A stretch of 64,000 bases of DNA from Prochlorococcus sp. AG-402-A08 (GTDB lineage Bacteria > Cyanobacteriota > Cyanobacteriia > PCC-6307 > Cyanobiaceae): contig QCHH01000004.1 in the NCBI GenBank assembly GCA_003279585.1, forward strand, positions 28,924 through 92,923, in the 5' to 3' direction. Positions 32,778-41,688 of this stretch are shown here, in pieces (position 1 is the stretch's first letter; each line of letters starts with the position of its first letter). Position numbers and translations under genes: made by a program. The notes beneath the pieces are model-generated. The model had not been told where the DNA came from. It saw only the letters and a program-made list of their open reading frames with translations, and did no database searches.

Positions 32778-33134
32778 TTAATTTTTATTGTTTGAGCTAG
32801 TTCCCCATTCGCACGAAAGTTCGCATTCAGTCAAATTTGTTTTTTCAAGACGACTTAATATCCTAGCCATGTCTACGGCGGAGAGACTTCCATCAGAATT
32901 CCATTTTAGAGTCGTTTTACGTTGAAATGGGACATTATCAATATTATTTCCAGAGGGTAGAAATCTAATAGTATTGTTTTCAATAAAGTCTAAATACGAT
33001 TTTGCACTGTGTAAATCCCCAGTGTATGTGCATTGATTTGCAGAACAAGCTCTAAAGATTCTTCCTGACAATCCCTCTATACAATGAATTGATCCACCAA
33101 GATTAGTCACGTGGAATGGCTTTCTAAAGGGCAT
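32778..33134 (-). CDS. 118-residue Cys-rich hypothetical protein
   Basis: MPFRKPFHVTNLGGSIHCIE, SGRIFRACSANQCTYTGDLH, then VPFQRKTTLKWNSDGSLSAV and ECELSCEWGTSS near the end. Five cysteines, no signal peptide. Beta-rich. Not recognised. It faces the decayed genes convergently. Confidence 0.65.
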   Translation of the reverse strand: MPFRKPFHVTNLGGSIHCIEGLSGRIFRACSANQCTYTGDLHSAKSYLDFIENNTIRFLPSGNNIDNVPFQRKTTLKWNSDGSLSAVDMARILSRLEKTNLTECELSCEWGTSSNNKN

Positions 33135-33202
33135 AGTTAAAACTCCATTTCTGGAATGAGCAACATTTTTGTATCAACTGCTACAAAATAACAATAGGTC
33201 TT

Positions 33203-33240
33203 AATGCTCAATGCCAAATGCCCAATGCCCAATGCTCAAT
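33203..33240 (+). repeat. five-unit heptamer tandem repeat
   Basis: Units aatgctc, aatgcca, aatgccc, aatgccc, aatgctc followed by aat. Short tandem heptamers of this kind are common in some cyanobacteria and prone to slippage. It overlaps a weak minus-strand frame at 33201-33392, which I do not call as a gene. Confidence 0.85.
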
Positions 33241-33400
33241 CTAATCAACTTCACTTGATTCATAATCACTTGTATTTCAGCTAAATCGCTTCTAAAGATT
33301 AAACTTAGCTGTTTCATCTTTTCAGCGCTATACCTAAAAAGCTTGCGTGGCTTTTGATCATGCTCCGTAATCCCTTTCAAGAAATTATTCAATCCATCTT

Positions 33401-33583
33401 TTATTTGTAATAATTTACAAGATCAACAATAAGTACAGTCAAAAGGACTCCTCCTAGAATGAAGGGCAAAAAAGGATATTTGGCTGAGAGATTGCTTATA
33501 AAACCAGCTTTGTTTTCATCTTTTTTTATCCTCTTTTTTCTAGGAGGCAATCCCAAATCTTTTCTTCTTTTGGCTTCTCCCAT
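33401..33583 (-). CDS. MGEAKRRK-type small membrane protein
   Basis: 60 residues from AT G 33583: MGEAKRRKDLGLPPRKKRIK, KDENKAGFISNLSAKYPFLP, then a membrane helix (FILGGVLLTVLIVDLVNYY). The MGEAKRRK..LGLPPR start is a widespread cyanobacterial motif of unknown role, possibly nucleic-acid or lipid contact. The frame extends to 33640 but the motif Met is the natural start. A broken paralog is at 32205. Confidence 0.75.
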   Translation of the reverse strand: MGEAKRRKDLGLPPRKKRIKKDENKAGFISNLSAKYPFLPFILGGVLLTVLIVDLVNYYK

Positions 33584-33785
33584 ATTTAGTAAAAAAGGGG
33601 TAATGCCTACAAGATAAATCGAATGCCAACCTAACTTCAACTGTATAAAACCTTAAATTTATTCATCTATTAAATCAACAAACATAAAAGAGAAATTGGT
33701 ATCAGTTGATTAAGGGTCCAAATAAATACTGATTGCTAGAAGAGTTGTTTTTGTAAAAATATTAGAAAACTGATGGAATACTAAA

Positions 33786-34121
33786 TTGGCTCTAAAACGA
33801 AAATTCATACCAAGTTCATCCGAAGTCCAATTAATAACGGAAGAGGAAAGGATAAGAAATGACCGTCAAGCAGTTTTTCAGCTTGTACGAGACTTAGTGC
33901 AGGCTCAATTTGATCGAGGTGATGAAGAATTAACCAAGAGACTTTGGCAGGATGTCGCAGACAGAAAGATTGATCTAGACCGAGTAATAAATCTCATGTA
34001 CACTTGTTGTTTTCATGAAGACGATTATGAAATGACCAGGATAGATGAGACTTATCAAAAGACATGTCTGCTTGATGAAATTAATCACTATTCAATAGAC
34101 GATTGCTATAAAACCCCTTGA
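33786..34121 (+). CDS. 111-residue hypothetical protein
   Basis: TTG start at 33786, then ALKRKFIPSSSEVQLITEEE, a charged helical region (QAVFQLVRDLVQAQFDRGDE, LTKRLWQDVADRKIDLDRVI) and YTCCFHEDDYEM. Soluble, two adjacent cysteines. aataaatact lies about 60 nt upstream, similar to the TATAAATA boxes of other small genes. Not recognised. Confidence 0.68.
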   Translation: MALKRKFIPSSSEVQLITEEERIRNDRQAVFQLVRDLVQAQFDRGDEELTKRLWQDVADRKIDLDRVINLMYTCCFHEDDYEMTRIDETYQKTCLLDEINHYSIDDCYKTP

Positions 34122-34200
34122 GCTGAATTAGGCCAGTAATTTTTATGTGATGTCTGATTGAGCAGGATCAGTTATAAAGAGATGGTATTTATATTGCTTT

Positions 34201-34632
34201 ATGCGCCGTTTTTTATTTCTTGCATTAACAGTTGGAATTTCTATCCCAATAGTTGCTTGTAGTCCTAACAAGGAAACATCCCTTGAGCCCGTGGTAGTAG
34301 AAACTCTTATAAGTGCAACTGAATCGTGGAATGGAGATTCTTTTAAATATCCCAGAGGACAAGCCGAAATGAAACTCGAAAAAATAACTGCTCAACCAGG
34401 TTTTAAAACCCCTCTTCATATACATCCACAACCAGGAATTATTTATGTACAAACAGGAAGTCTTTATTGTGAAACTAGTGACGGGCAATCCCTAACAGTA
34501 AGGGCTGGCGAAAGCTTCGCCTCATCCCAGGACACTGTTCATTACTGTGAGAATAATGGTGATGAACAGATGGTAGTTTTTGTTGCCTCAGCAGGTACTA
34601 AAGGCAAGAAAACAACTGTTCCGATGGAATAA
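34201..34632 (+). CDS. cupin-domain lipoprotein
   Basis: 143 residues. Signal peptide ends in a lipobox (PIVAC, Cys20), so the protein is lipid-anchored. The domain shows cupin motifs: PLHIHPQPGIIYVQTGSLYC and AGESFASSQDTVHYCENNGD, with metal-binding His residues (HIH, VHY). Probable metal-binding or small-molecule-binding periplasmic cupin; substrate unknown. Single gene. Confidence 0.85.
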   Translation: MRRFLFLALTVGISIPIVACSPNKETSLEPVVVETLISATESWNGDSFKYPRGQAEMKLEKITAQPGFKTPLHIHPQPGIIYVQTGSLYCETSDGQSLTVRAGESFASSQDTVHYCENNGDEQMVVFVASAGTKGKKTTVPME

Positions 34633-34884
34633 AACAAACGTTTAATGCTTGAATAAAACTGTTTTACAGTTCTAGAGATAGGAATTATGGGGCTGATTTA
34701 GTTCATTCCTTTTTCAGGTGATTCACCAATTACTTCATTCAAACTGGTTCGGAATCAGGAATTTAAGGAAAATTGCTACTGGCGTATTTCAAATAACAAT
34801 ACATAACTCAACGAGAGTAAGTAGATAAGTTTTTATGATAAAAGCACAATTAAAAAAACATTAGTTAAGTTATGGGAGTCGCAT
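34633..34884. other. intergenic
   Basis: No supported gene; a weak actg/cagt hairpin follows the cupin gene near 34658. Confidence 0.4.
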
Positions 34885-34902
34885 TTGAAGTCAACTAAAA
34901 AG

Positions 34903-35025
34903 ATGTTTAATAAATTTCCTTACGGGAAAGGTAACTGGAACATCGTCATGTTGATTGATGGAACTGAAAACAAACGTAAAGCTCGTATAAACAAAATTCA
35001 ATTTAGACTTGATCTAAATCAGTGA
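34903..35025 (+). CDS. 40-residue basic peptide
   Basis: MFNKFPYGKGNWNIVMLIDG, TENKRKARINKIQFRLDLNQ. Beta-like and basic. A TTG six codons upstream is an alternative start. Converges with the gene at 35034. Not recognised. Confidence 0.45.
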   Translation: MFNKFPYGKGNWNIVMLIDGTENKRKARINKIQFRLDLNQ

Positions 35026-35033
35026 TATTCCCT

Positions 35034-35231
35034 TCAATTTCGCAACCTTTTGAACAATCGATCTTCAAGCAAACCAATTCTTTCCCATCGAAGAGCTTCT
35101 TTGCCCACTGAAAGTTGATCTAGGCGTTGATCGATTTGAAATGTTGTTTTAACTGAGCTCCAAGGAAGGGCAACATAATTGCAATTAACTTTTGAACTTC
35201 TACAGAGAATGTTTTGTTTAAAACGAGTCAT
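35034..35231 (-). CDS. 65-residue hypothetical protein
   Basis: MTRFKQNILCRSSKVNCNYV, ALPWSSVKTTFQIDQRLDQL, SVGKEALRWERIGLLEDRLF. Basic, two cysteines, helical second half. Soluble. Not recognised. Confidence 0.55.
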   Translation of the reverse strand: MTRFKQNILCRSSKVNCNYVALPWSSVKTTFQIDQRLDQLSVGKEALRWERIGLLEDRLFKRLRN

Positions 35232-35532
35232 GTAAGAGATAAGAAATCAACATCCCACTCGATTTCACCTATCTACAAAAGAGGTAAGGAATCACCTTCT
35301 TGCGGGTGTACGACTCCAATATTGGAGGGTTGATTCTCAAGAAAACTTAAGCTCCTAGTAAACTCATGTCTTCAAGAACATTCAACAAGGATTATGTTTT
35401 TATAGCAGATATGCTCACAAACATGAAGAGATGAGCACCATATGTGGTGTTTTCGCTATTTTTTGATAGGTATAAAGACTAATTGTGGTTCTGATTGCGT
35501 CAGGCTAGGTTTGGTGCCCTCACAAAATATCC

Positions 35533-35622
35533 ATGACCGAAAAGGAAATAGAACTGGCAATGGAAGGACTTTTTCGAGGTACATCAAAAGTTAGAGCCCG
35601 GAAATATAAAAAAAATTTCTAA
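35533..35622 (+). CDS. 29-residue peptide, possibly truncated
   Basis: MTEKEIELAMEGLFRGTSKV, RARKYKKNF. An amphipathic start and basic end. ggtataaagacta about 60 nt upstream could be its promoter. An upstream 22-residue frame at 35371 (MSSRTFNKDYVFIADMLTNM) also looks like the start of a truncated gene. Confidence 0.4.
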   Translation: MTEKEIELAMEGLFRGTSKVRARKYKKNF

Positions 35623-36099
35623 AAACGTCAATAGTGATCTAGCAGCCTGTATTGCTGCAAAACTTGGCTAGAGGAGCAAGATTTTATTAAGGCTGTCTAA
35701 CTGGTGGGATCTTTATATTTGAGGTTCAGTACTTTAGAGATAGCTCTCTTTAAAGAGATAAAGAGTTATTCACCGAGACTCTGAAAAACTATATCTTAAA
35801 TCTACCTATTGCATGAATTTTCAAAAAAAAAGACCTACGCATAATGTTTCTCTGCGGGCCTGACGGTTTAAATCTTAGTTTTAGCCCTATCTCTAAAAGA
35901 ATCACTTCCTCCACATCTGGGGCTTATCGATAAAGTTTTGTTAATTAAATCTTTATATGGTGTTATGAGAATTTGAAAGTTTCTTAGTCCTTACTAAGGT
36001 TTTTATGACTGGGTGATGGGTCTCAGTCCTTAAGTTCATAAAGGTCCAAGCATCTGTATTCAAATTGAAGCTTGACCTTTAATTATTGGAATAAATTTT
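35623..36099. other. gene-free stretch
   Basis: Nothing convincing. Short GC-richer patch around 35855-35870 without a readable frame. Confidence 0.4.
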
Positions 36100-36282
36100 A
36101 TGAATCTTGGATTGCTTTTCCTTGAATCAATTTCAACTGGAGTTATCACTTCCGATGAGATGAATTGGGTGACATCAAATCAGCCTAATTTCTCACGAGT
36201 TGAAGAAGCGACAGCTTTGAAACTTGGACGTCTATTAGATCGTGGCTTAATTCAAATTGGTTGTCGTATTGGAAAAAATTAA
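36100..36282 (+). CDS. 60-residue helical hypothetical protein
   Basis: MNLGLLFLESISTGVITSDE, MNWVTSNQPNFSRVEEATAL, KLGRLLDRGLIQIGCRIGKN. Two amphipathic helices separated by a polar loop, possibly a small DNA- or protein-binding module. Soluble. Not recognised but clearly protein-like. Confidence 0.65.
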   Translation: MNLGLLFLESISTGVITSDEMNWVTSNQPNFSRVEEATALKLGRLLDRGLIQIGCRIGKN

Positions 36283-36387
36283 GTATTCATTCGACCACCT
36301 GAAATCGAATCAAATCCAGTGAAGCTTGAATTAACCATGATTGCTTGACTTAGTTATTGGCTTGACCTTCATTTTTAGAATTACTGA

Positions 36388-36516
36388 ATGATGAAGACCA
36401 TCCAGCCAAGTGAATACTGCATCAAATTAAGAGGATTAGATTACGTTTATTTCAATGGACAATTTACTTTCCTCGACTATTTGAATTTCAGATTTTTGAA
36501 CTCAAGAATTCGATAA
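36388..36516 (+). CDS. 42-residue hypothetical peptide
   Basis: MMKTIQPSEYCIKLRGLDYV, YFNGQFTFLDYLNFRFLNSR. Aromatic-rich, soluble. Not recognised. Confidence 0.4.
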   Translation: MMKTIQPSEYCIKLRGLDYVYFNGQFTFLDYLNFRFLNSRIR

Positions 36517-36624
36517 GCACTCTTTGACTAAGATAGTTTGCTACTACAAATTAGTTGGGATAACGAAAATAGATAAAATTGGCTATTGTAAAAATATATT
36601 TATAGACTATCAAGCAAAAAGAAC

Positions 36625-36887
36625 CTACAAAGGCCCTTCGATCCTATAAACAATATCTTTGCAATTGTTAGATTTATCCCATTCCCTCACAAATGGATTA
36701 TCAAGAATTTTTGTAAAAGCCTCTAGGCTTGTGACGTTATAGAAAGAAAGAGATTTATGATCATTGATTTTGTTTAAGTCATATTAAATGACAACACCGT
36801 CACCATATTCTTTTCTAAACTTTTCAATAGTTTGTTCATAGTATTCAAACGAGCAGTCAAAAGTGCATACAATAAATATTTTTCCAT
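36625..36887 (-). pseudogene. decayed copy of the 58610 gene
   Basis: Reads GKIFIVCTFDCSFEYYEQTI, EKFRKEYGDGVVI-stop-YDLNK, then TSLEAFTKILDNPFVREWDK, very close to the intact product at 58610 (LLIVCTFDCFFEYYEETIEK). It is one base shorter than the intact gene: the start ATG is out of frame, and one codon is TAA where the intact gene has GAT. Confidence 0.85.
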
Positions 36888-36892
36888 TTCTA

Positions 36893-37171
36893 TTAACCTG
36901 CTATGTAACTTGTAATAACAGTTGAATCCCATACATGACCGCCAGCCTATATTAGTCCTCTTGCACCTTCAGACATTTCTTTAGCAACACCTTCCTCTGC
37001 TTGATGAACGACGACGACTAATTGAGGATCATCCTTACTAACTCCACGATATAGAGGAGTAACTGCATTTGCCTTATTCATTGCCTCAAGGTCTTGACTA
37101 TCAAAACCTTTAGCCCATTCTTCAAACGAAACAGAAATCATAAAAGTGAATATTGTCGTTTCCAGAGCCAT
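36893..37171 (-). pseudogene. decayed DUF3764 gene, second copy
   Basis: From ATG 37171 reads MALETTIFTFMISVSFEEWA, KGFDSQDLEAMNKANAVTPL, GVSKDDPQLVVVVHQAEEGV, GARGLI-stop, and then AGGHVWDSTVITSYIAG to a second stop at 36893. Same length (93 codons) as the intact copy at 58879-59157, so a single TAG has truncated it. Paired with 36625-36887 exactly as the intact genes are. It may still make an 84-residue product. Confidence 0.82.
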
Positions 37172-37368
37172 CAAAATTATTAGAAGTAACTTGACCATCG
37201 CCCATTTTTCTATATTTTATGAGCCTAAAGCCATTTCATCAGCTCTTGAAATAAGTTAGTTGGAGACCTATTGCTTAATAATGAGAGTAAAGATCAAATA
37301 AAATCCCACCAAAAAATTCAACTTATAATGAAAAATGTGAATGGAGAGTTGTTGAATTCTAATTACGT

Positions 37369-37890
37369 ATGAAACGCTTATTAATTGCTCTTATATCTGG
37401 ATTTTTTATTCTCTTACCTTTAAATTTCAAAGAAGGAAGTTTTGTAAAAGCTCAGAATTTATCAAGATCTTGTCGTAATTATCCATACGATTTAGGTATA
37501 AATCTTAGAGAAATGAGAAACGGTTCTTTTCGACTTATATCAACATCTATTGTGAATAAAAAAATTGATAATAAAAGCTTTACATCCAGAGCATTAAGAG
37601 AGGCTAATTTGAGAGCGAAATTAAACATCTCTAATTTTATAAAATTAACTAAAGAATCCAAAGATCAAAACATCAAAGATATAAACTTTCCAATACGTAT
37701 AAATGGAAGGATCATAAGAACAAACAGTCAATTTAAAAATGCACTTCGAAAGATTGTCTTAGCATCATCGACCAAGCTAAAAGGTGTTCAACAGATAGCT
37801 ATGTGCAATAGGTCAGCAGATTATGTGAAGGTAACCCTAGAAGTAACAAATGAGACAGTCAATGCAGCTGATTACATTAGGAATAATTAA
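37369..37890 (+). CDS. secreted LPP20-like protein (first gene of envelope cluster)
   Basis: 173 residues: signal peptide (residues 1-28), CRNYPYDLGINLREMRNGSF, SRALREANLRAKLNISNFIK, and a C-terminal QQIAMCNRSADYVKVTLEVT. The pattern of an A..EA..RAK...S.F helix followed by a C..S..YV.VT.... strand fits LPP20-type domains and parallels the next gene. Periplasmic or outer-membrane associated. Part of a four-gene same-strand series ending in a CsgG-like gene. Confidence 0.7.
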   Translation: MKRLLIALISGFFILLPLNFKEGSFVKAQNLSRSCRNYPYDLGINLREMRNGSFRLISTSIVNKKIDNKSFTSRALREANLRAKLNISNFIKLTKESKDQNIKDINFPIRINGRIIRTNSQFKNALRKIVLASSTKLKGVQQIAMCNRSADYVKVTLEVTNETVNAADYIRNN

Positions 37891-37971
37891 ATTTAAACCG
37901 ATAAGCTACCAAAACTATATGAGATAGACGCCTTGATGATAAGTTGGTATTTAAATACTTCGTTAATGATC

Positions 37972-38628
37972 ATGAAAAAAATAAAAATAATCTCAATGCT
38001 TATTTTCTCTGCATCTTTATCTTTCTTCACTCCCCAGGGTGTAAAAGCTGAAGGGTGCTCTAATTATCCATTTGTGGCGAGTGAATCGAAGTTCATACCT
38101 AAAGGGGATGGACTTTTCAGTTTACAAACAACCCAAGAGCAATTTGTTAGAGCTGATAGTAATAGCCAAGTACAAAGGGCAAGAAAAATAGCAGAATTAA
38201 GAGGGAAGAAAGCAGTCTCAGATTTTGTTATGCAAAAAATCGCAGGGCAAGATTCATTCGATAATAAATCTATTGAAGATGCCGTTGAGAATCCTGAAGG
38301 AGTAGATTGGAGTATTGAAGAAGCTGGGGAATTGTTTGAATCAATTTCTTCCTCCTCTGAAAACCTAATTAGAGGAATAATTACAATTGGAAGTTGTTAT
38401 GAGCCAGGCAAACATGTCCTGGTAACTGTTGGCATCAAACCAGAAACAATTGCTGCAGCAGGAAACGTTGAGGCATCTTCTGGAAACCCATATTCTGGAT
38501 TTAAAGACAAAAGCAATTCTTCTAATACCAGCAATAGTTCGACTGAAGACGGAACATCCTCTCAAGGGAGAGAGATGCAGCCATTTAATACTGCCCCTGG
38601 TTACTCAGGCATTGACCCTGATTTCTAA
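37972..38628 (+). CDS. secreted LPP20-like protein (second gene)
   Basis: About 218 residues from ATG 37972 (MKKIKIISMLIFSASLSFFT, signal peptide ending VKAEG). CSNYPFVASESKFIPKGDGL, QRARKIAELRGKKAVSDFVM, IITIGSCYEPGKHVLVTVGI match the LPP20-like layout of its upstream neighbour. Ends with a Ser/Asn-rich disordered tail. The annotated frame opens earlier (37933), but the inner Met starts the signal peptide. Confidence 0.72.
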   Translation: MKKIKIISMLIFSASLSFFTPQGVKAEGCSNYPFVASESKFIPKGDGLFSLQTTQEQFVRADSNSQVQRARKIAELRGKKAVSDFVMQKIAGQDSFDNKSIEDAVENPEGVDWSIEEAGELFESISSSSENLIRGIITIGSCYEPGKHVLVTVGIKPETIAAAGNVEASSGNPYSGFKDKSNSSNTSNSSTEDGTSSQGREMQPFNTAPGYSGIDPDF

Positions 38629-38693
38629 AAATACCCTTTCCAGAGAGATTCTTAAAATTACATTTATCAATCTCTCTTAATAAAACAAAGAAC

Positions 38694-40412
38694 ATGAAGA
38701 TTAGTACTTTCAAAAAGATTCTTGGTTTTTTTGTTTTTTTATTTTTTATTCCATCATTCCCCATAACAGGTACTGAAAATAAGTCGAACCTATTAATTGC
38801 TCAAGAACAAAAAAAGAATTCAGATAATATAGAAACAGTAATAACAATAGGTTTTGGAAGAGATATTGAAGCTGCTGTTCGAGATGCTGGAGTTAATGCA
38901 TTAAATCTAGTAACTGGGGATTTTATTGATACTAAGACTTCATACAAAAGTAAATATAATTTCAAAGATGATTTAACTAATGAAACAGAAACATTCACTG
39001 AAAAAATAAGATCAAATACACAAGGTTCAATTAAATCTTATGAGGTTCTAAGCACTAAAAAAGAAGGTTCAAAATTTAAGGTTAAAGTTAGATTTGATAT
39101 AAGGCGTGAAGAGTTTAAAACATATGTAAAAGAAGAAGGATCTGGTTCAAAAAAAATTAAAAAAGGCCTTTTTGCCACAATCGTTAGCGAGAATAAAGAA
39201 TCTGATAGTAAAATTGGTTTCTTTAAAAAAATAGTTACGCCACTACAAGATGCTGAAGTAATAGATATAAATGTTGGCGAACCCATTTCTGTAAAATCAT
39301 TTATTTCACCATCTAAAAAAGATAAAGAGACAGTAATTGCAAAAGGTTTTGGAGAAACGGTTGATAATGCAGTCAAAAATGCAGCATTTAATGCGCTTAC
39401 TCAAGTTGTAGGTTCTTTTATGGATGCAGAATCATATTTTAAATATCAAGAAGAAATTACAAATGCATTAGTTAAGGAATCAGAGAGTTTCAGCTATGAC
39501 GTACAAGAATACTCAAAAGGATCTATTACACTATTTAAAATAATTGAAAAAAGCGAAGAAAACGGTATTTATAAGATAACTGCAAATGTAACTGTTGGAT
39601 TAGAGGATTTTAAAACCTATCTTAATGACATTTTGGTATTTGGATCCAATGTTGGCTCTTACTCAGATAGTTTATGTATGAGGACATTTGGATATGATGA
39701 TGTATGCAATAAAAACTATAGTTTTTTCACTAAAAATAAATTAGTCCCTGATAAAACGATTTTAATTCCTTTTGAAATAAGCCTTAGGGATGGATATTTA
39801 GAAAATACTGAAAAGATTCTAAGCAAAATTAGTAGTGAAAAGATTACGATAGATCCTTCGCCATTTAGTTATTATAATTTTTCAGATTTCGATCCCACTC
39901 AGGATCATATTATTTCCATTATTGATTTAAATGGAAGAAAGCCAAATATTAGAAAATATGTTTTAAATGAAGCAAAAGCCTCATTATATAAACTCAAAGG
40001 GGGATCAGATAAGAAAAAAAGTAAAGATGAAGTCATCTTATATGGAATATCTTGTAGAACAAAAGGTTTTACTGATTTAAAGAATAAAACTCTCGAAATT
40101 CGATTTTTAGATGAATATGGAAATACTATTCAAAAAATTAATACATCATGCTTAAATCCTGTCGAAAAAGGTAATTTCAATATATTTGAATCCCCAACCA
40201 AAAATCTATATAACAATGCTATAAGTGAAATACCTTGGATGTCACTATATACGAGGACAAATGAATGCTTAGCCAACACAAACTCAAAGAATTTCGAGTT
40301 GTGTGAGACTCAAATAATTACTAAAAGGTATTTTTGGTTAGCATTTCAAGTCGAAGACTTTGAAATGTTTAATGAACTTTCTCAAATAGAAATCAATTAT
40401 ATTAATAAATAG
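38694..40412 (+). CDS. large secreted protein with tandem LPP20-like domains
   Basis: 572 residues. Signal peptide to about residue 27, then two related domains: ETVITIGFGRDIEAAVRDAG (about 46-65) and ETVIAKGFGETVDNAVKNAA (about 214-233), each followed by NAL..V.G.F.D, K..FKVKVRF-like strands and an F-K-T-Y (EEFKTYV / EDFKTYL). The C-terminal 250 residues are unlike anything I know and contain several cysteines. Likely envelope protein acting with the LPP20 and CsgG neighbours. Confidence 0.7.
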   Translation: MKISTFKKILGFFVFLFFIPSFPITGTENKSNLLIAQEQKKNSDNIETVITIGFGRDIEAAVRDAGVNALNLVTGDFIDTKTSYKSKYNFKDDLTNETETFTEKIRSNTQGSIKSYEVLSTKKEGSKFKVKVRFDIRREEFKTYVKEEGSGSKKIKKGLFATIVSENKESDSKIGFFKKIVTPLQDAEVIDINVGEPISVKSFISPSKKDKETVIAKGFGETVDNAVKNAAFNALTQVVGSFMDAESYFKYQEEITNALVKESESFSYDVQEYSKGSITLFKIIEKSEENGIYKITANVTVGLEDFKTYLNDILVFGSNVGSYSDSLCMRTFGYDDVCNKNYSFFTKNKLVPDKTILIPFEISLRDGYLENTEKILSKISSEKITIDPSPFSYYNFSDFDPTQDHIISIIDLNGRKPNIRKYVLNEAKASLYKLKGGSDKKKSKDEVILYGISCRTKGFTDLKNKTLEIRFLDEYGNTIQKINTSCLNPVEKGNFNIFESPTKNLYNNAISEIPWMSLYTRTNECLANTNSKNFELCETQIITKRYFWLAFQVEDFEMFNELSQIEINYINK

Positions 40413-40435
40413 AAATCAATTATATTAATAAATAG
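40384..40435 (+). repeat. 23-bp tandem duplication across a stop codon
   Basis: Unit aaatagaaatcaattatat + taat occurs at 40384-40406 and 40407-40429, followed by aaatag. It spans the last codons and stop of the 38694 gene, so the stop region itself has been duplicated. Confidence 0.9.
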
Positions 40436-40627
40436 AAGTTAAATATATCTTTTTATAACTTATGTGTGAAAAAACCATAAAAGCTGCATTTCCATTAATG
40501 AAAAGCTTAATATTTTCTTGTTGATGTGATTAACTTAACAAGAAAATTACAAAATAGGATAAATAAAAAAAAACAAGGTAATAAAGCCAACTGTTTATGT
40601 AAAATGTTAAGTATTAAAATTGTAATT

Positions 40628-41443
40628 ATGACATTTCTACGTAAAAGTTTTGCACTTGCAGGAATACTATTTTTGTCTGTTCAATCTTCTCTTTTAGCTT
40701 CACCAACTGTATCGGTTCCAGATTTTAAAAATAATGCTGACAATATTCCTTGGTGGAGTAATCGAATGGGTAAGCAATTGTCAGATGTACTTTCTAATGA
40801 ACTATCTAATGCAGGCCTAAATGTAGTTGAGAGGGGCAACGTAGATGCGGTTTTGTCTGAACAAGAACTTGCCGACTTAGGAATCGTTTCTAAAACGGCA
40901 CGAAATAATAACAATGCTAAAAGAGGCAATATGAGAGGAGCTCAATTTATTATTCTTGGAGGTGTTAGTTCATACGAAGAAGGAGTACAACAAAAGGCAG
41001 GAACAAAATCCACATCTTTTATGGGCGCATCCTCTGGTGGAGGATCAGTTGAAAGCAGTGCATATATAGCAGTTGATCTTCGAGTTGTGAATTCAACAAC
41101 TGGTGAAATAGTGGCTTCACGAACTGTTGAAGGAACAGCAAAAAGTACTTCAAAGAAAAAAGCTTCAAGTTTTGATGGGAGTGCACTTGGAAACTTTGTA
41201 GGCAGTAGCAGTAACTCTCGGTCAGCAAGAATGTTTGGCTCTATTGCTGGATCGATGAAAAGTTCGAGCGCCGAAGTCGAAGTTAATAAAGTTCCAAAAG
41301 AAAAAGCTATTCGAGCTGCACTAATCAGTGCGTCTGATTACGTGAATTGCGTTTTAGTTGTAAGAGGTAGTTGTCTTGCAGAATTTGAGGCTCAAGAAAG
41401 AAAAAGAAGATCAAAAACTTTAGGAGTATTAAACTTTGACTAA
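40628..41443 (+). CDS. CsgG-family outer-membrane lipoprotein-like protein
   Basis: About 271 residues from ATG 40628 (MTFLRKSFALAGILFLSVQS, signal peptide). Blocks typical of CsgG: TVSVPDFKNNAD, GKQLSDVLSNELSNAGLNVV, ERGNVDAVLSEQEL, GNMRGAQFIILGGVSSYEEG, and DLRVVNSTTGEIVASRTVEG. CsgG forms the outer-membrane secretion pore for curli; related FlgO proteins act with LPP20-like FlgP in Vibrio. Here it follows LPP20-like genes. No curlin subunit gene is visible, so substrate unknown. Confidence 0.82.
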   Translation: MTFLRKSFALAGILFLSVQSSLLASPTVSVPDFKNNADNIPWWSNRMGKQLSDVLSNELSNAGLNVVERGNVDAVLSEQELADLGIVSKTARNNNNAKRGNMRGAQFIILGGVSSYEEGVQQKAGTKSTSFMGASSGGGSVESSAYIAVDLRVVNSTTGEIVASRTVEGTAKSTSKKKASSFDGSALGNFVGSSSNSRSARMFGSIAGSMKSSSAEVEVNKVPKEKAIRAALISASDYVNCVLVVRGSCLAEFEAQERKRRSKTLGVLNFD

Positions 41444-41688
41444 TTTAAGAATAAGCTATCTTGAAAAATTAATCTTAAATTATAAGTTTCAAATTTCCAT
41501 AGAAAAAGAAATAATACCAAAAGAAAACCTAGAGATAATTTTTATTAACTCCTAATTTACAAAGCAGAGGAACAGAGAAAATAAATAAATAAATAAACCA
41601 TTTATTTCAAAATCAAATATATTTAATTTTCTTACTGAAATTTGCTAAATTTAAGAAACCTTAAAATTTAGTTTTTGATAATAAAAAT
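41444..41688. other. AT-rich intergenic
   Basis: No gene or strong hairpin seen between the CsgG-like and the next gene. Confidence 0.4.

Noticed and set aside
33201..33392. 63-codon minus-strand frame
   Set aside because: Its C-terminal end is the heptamer repeat; probably not coding.
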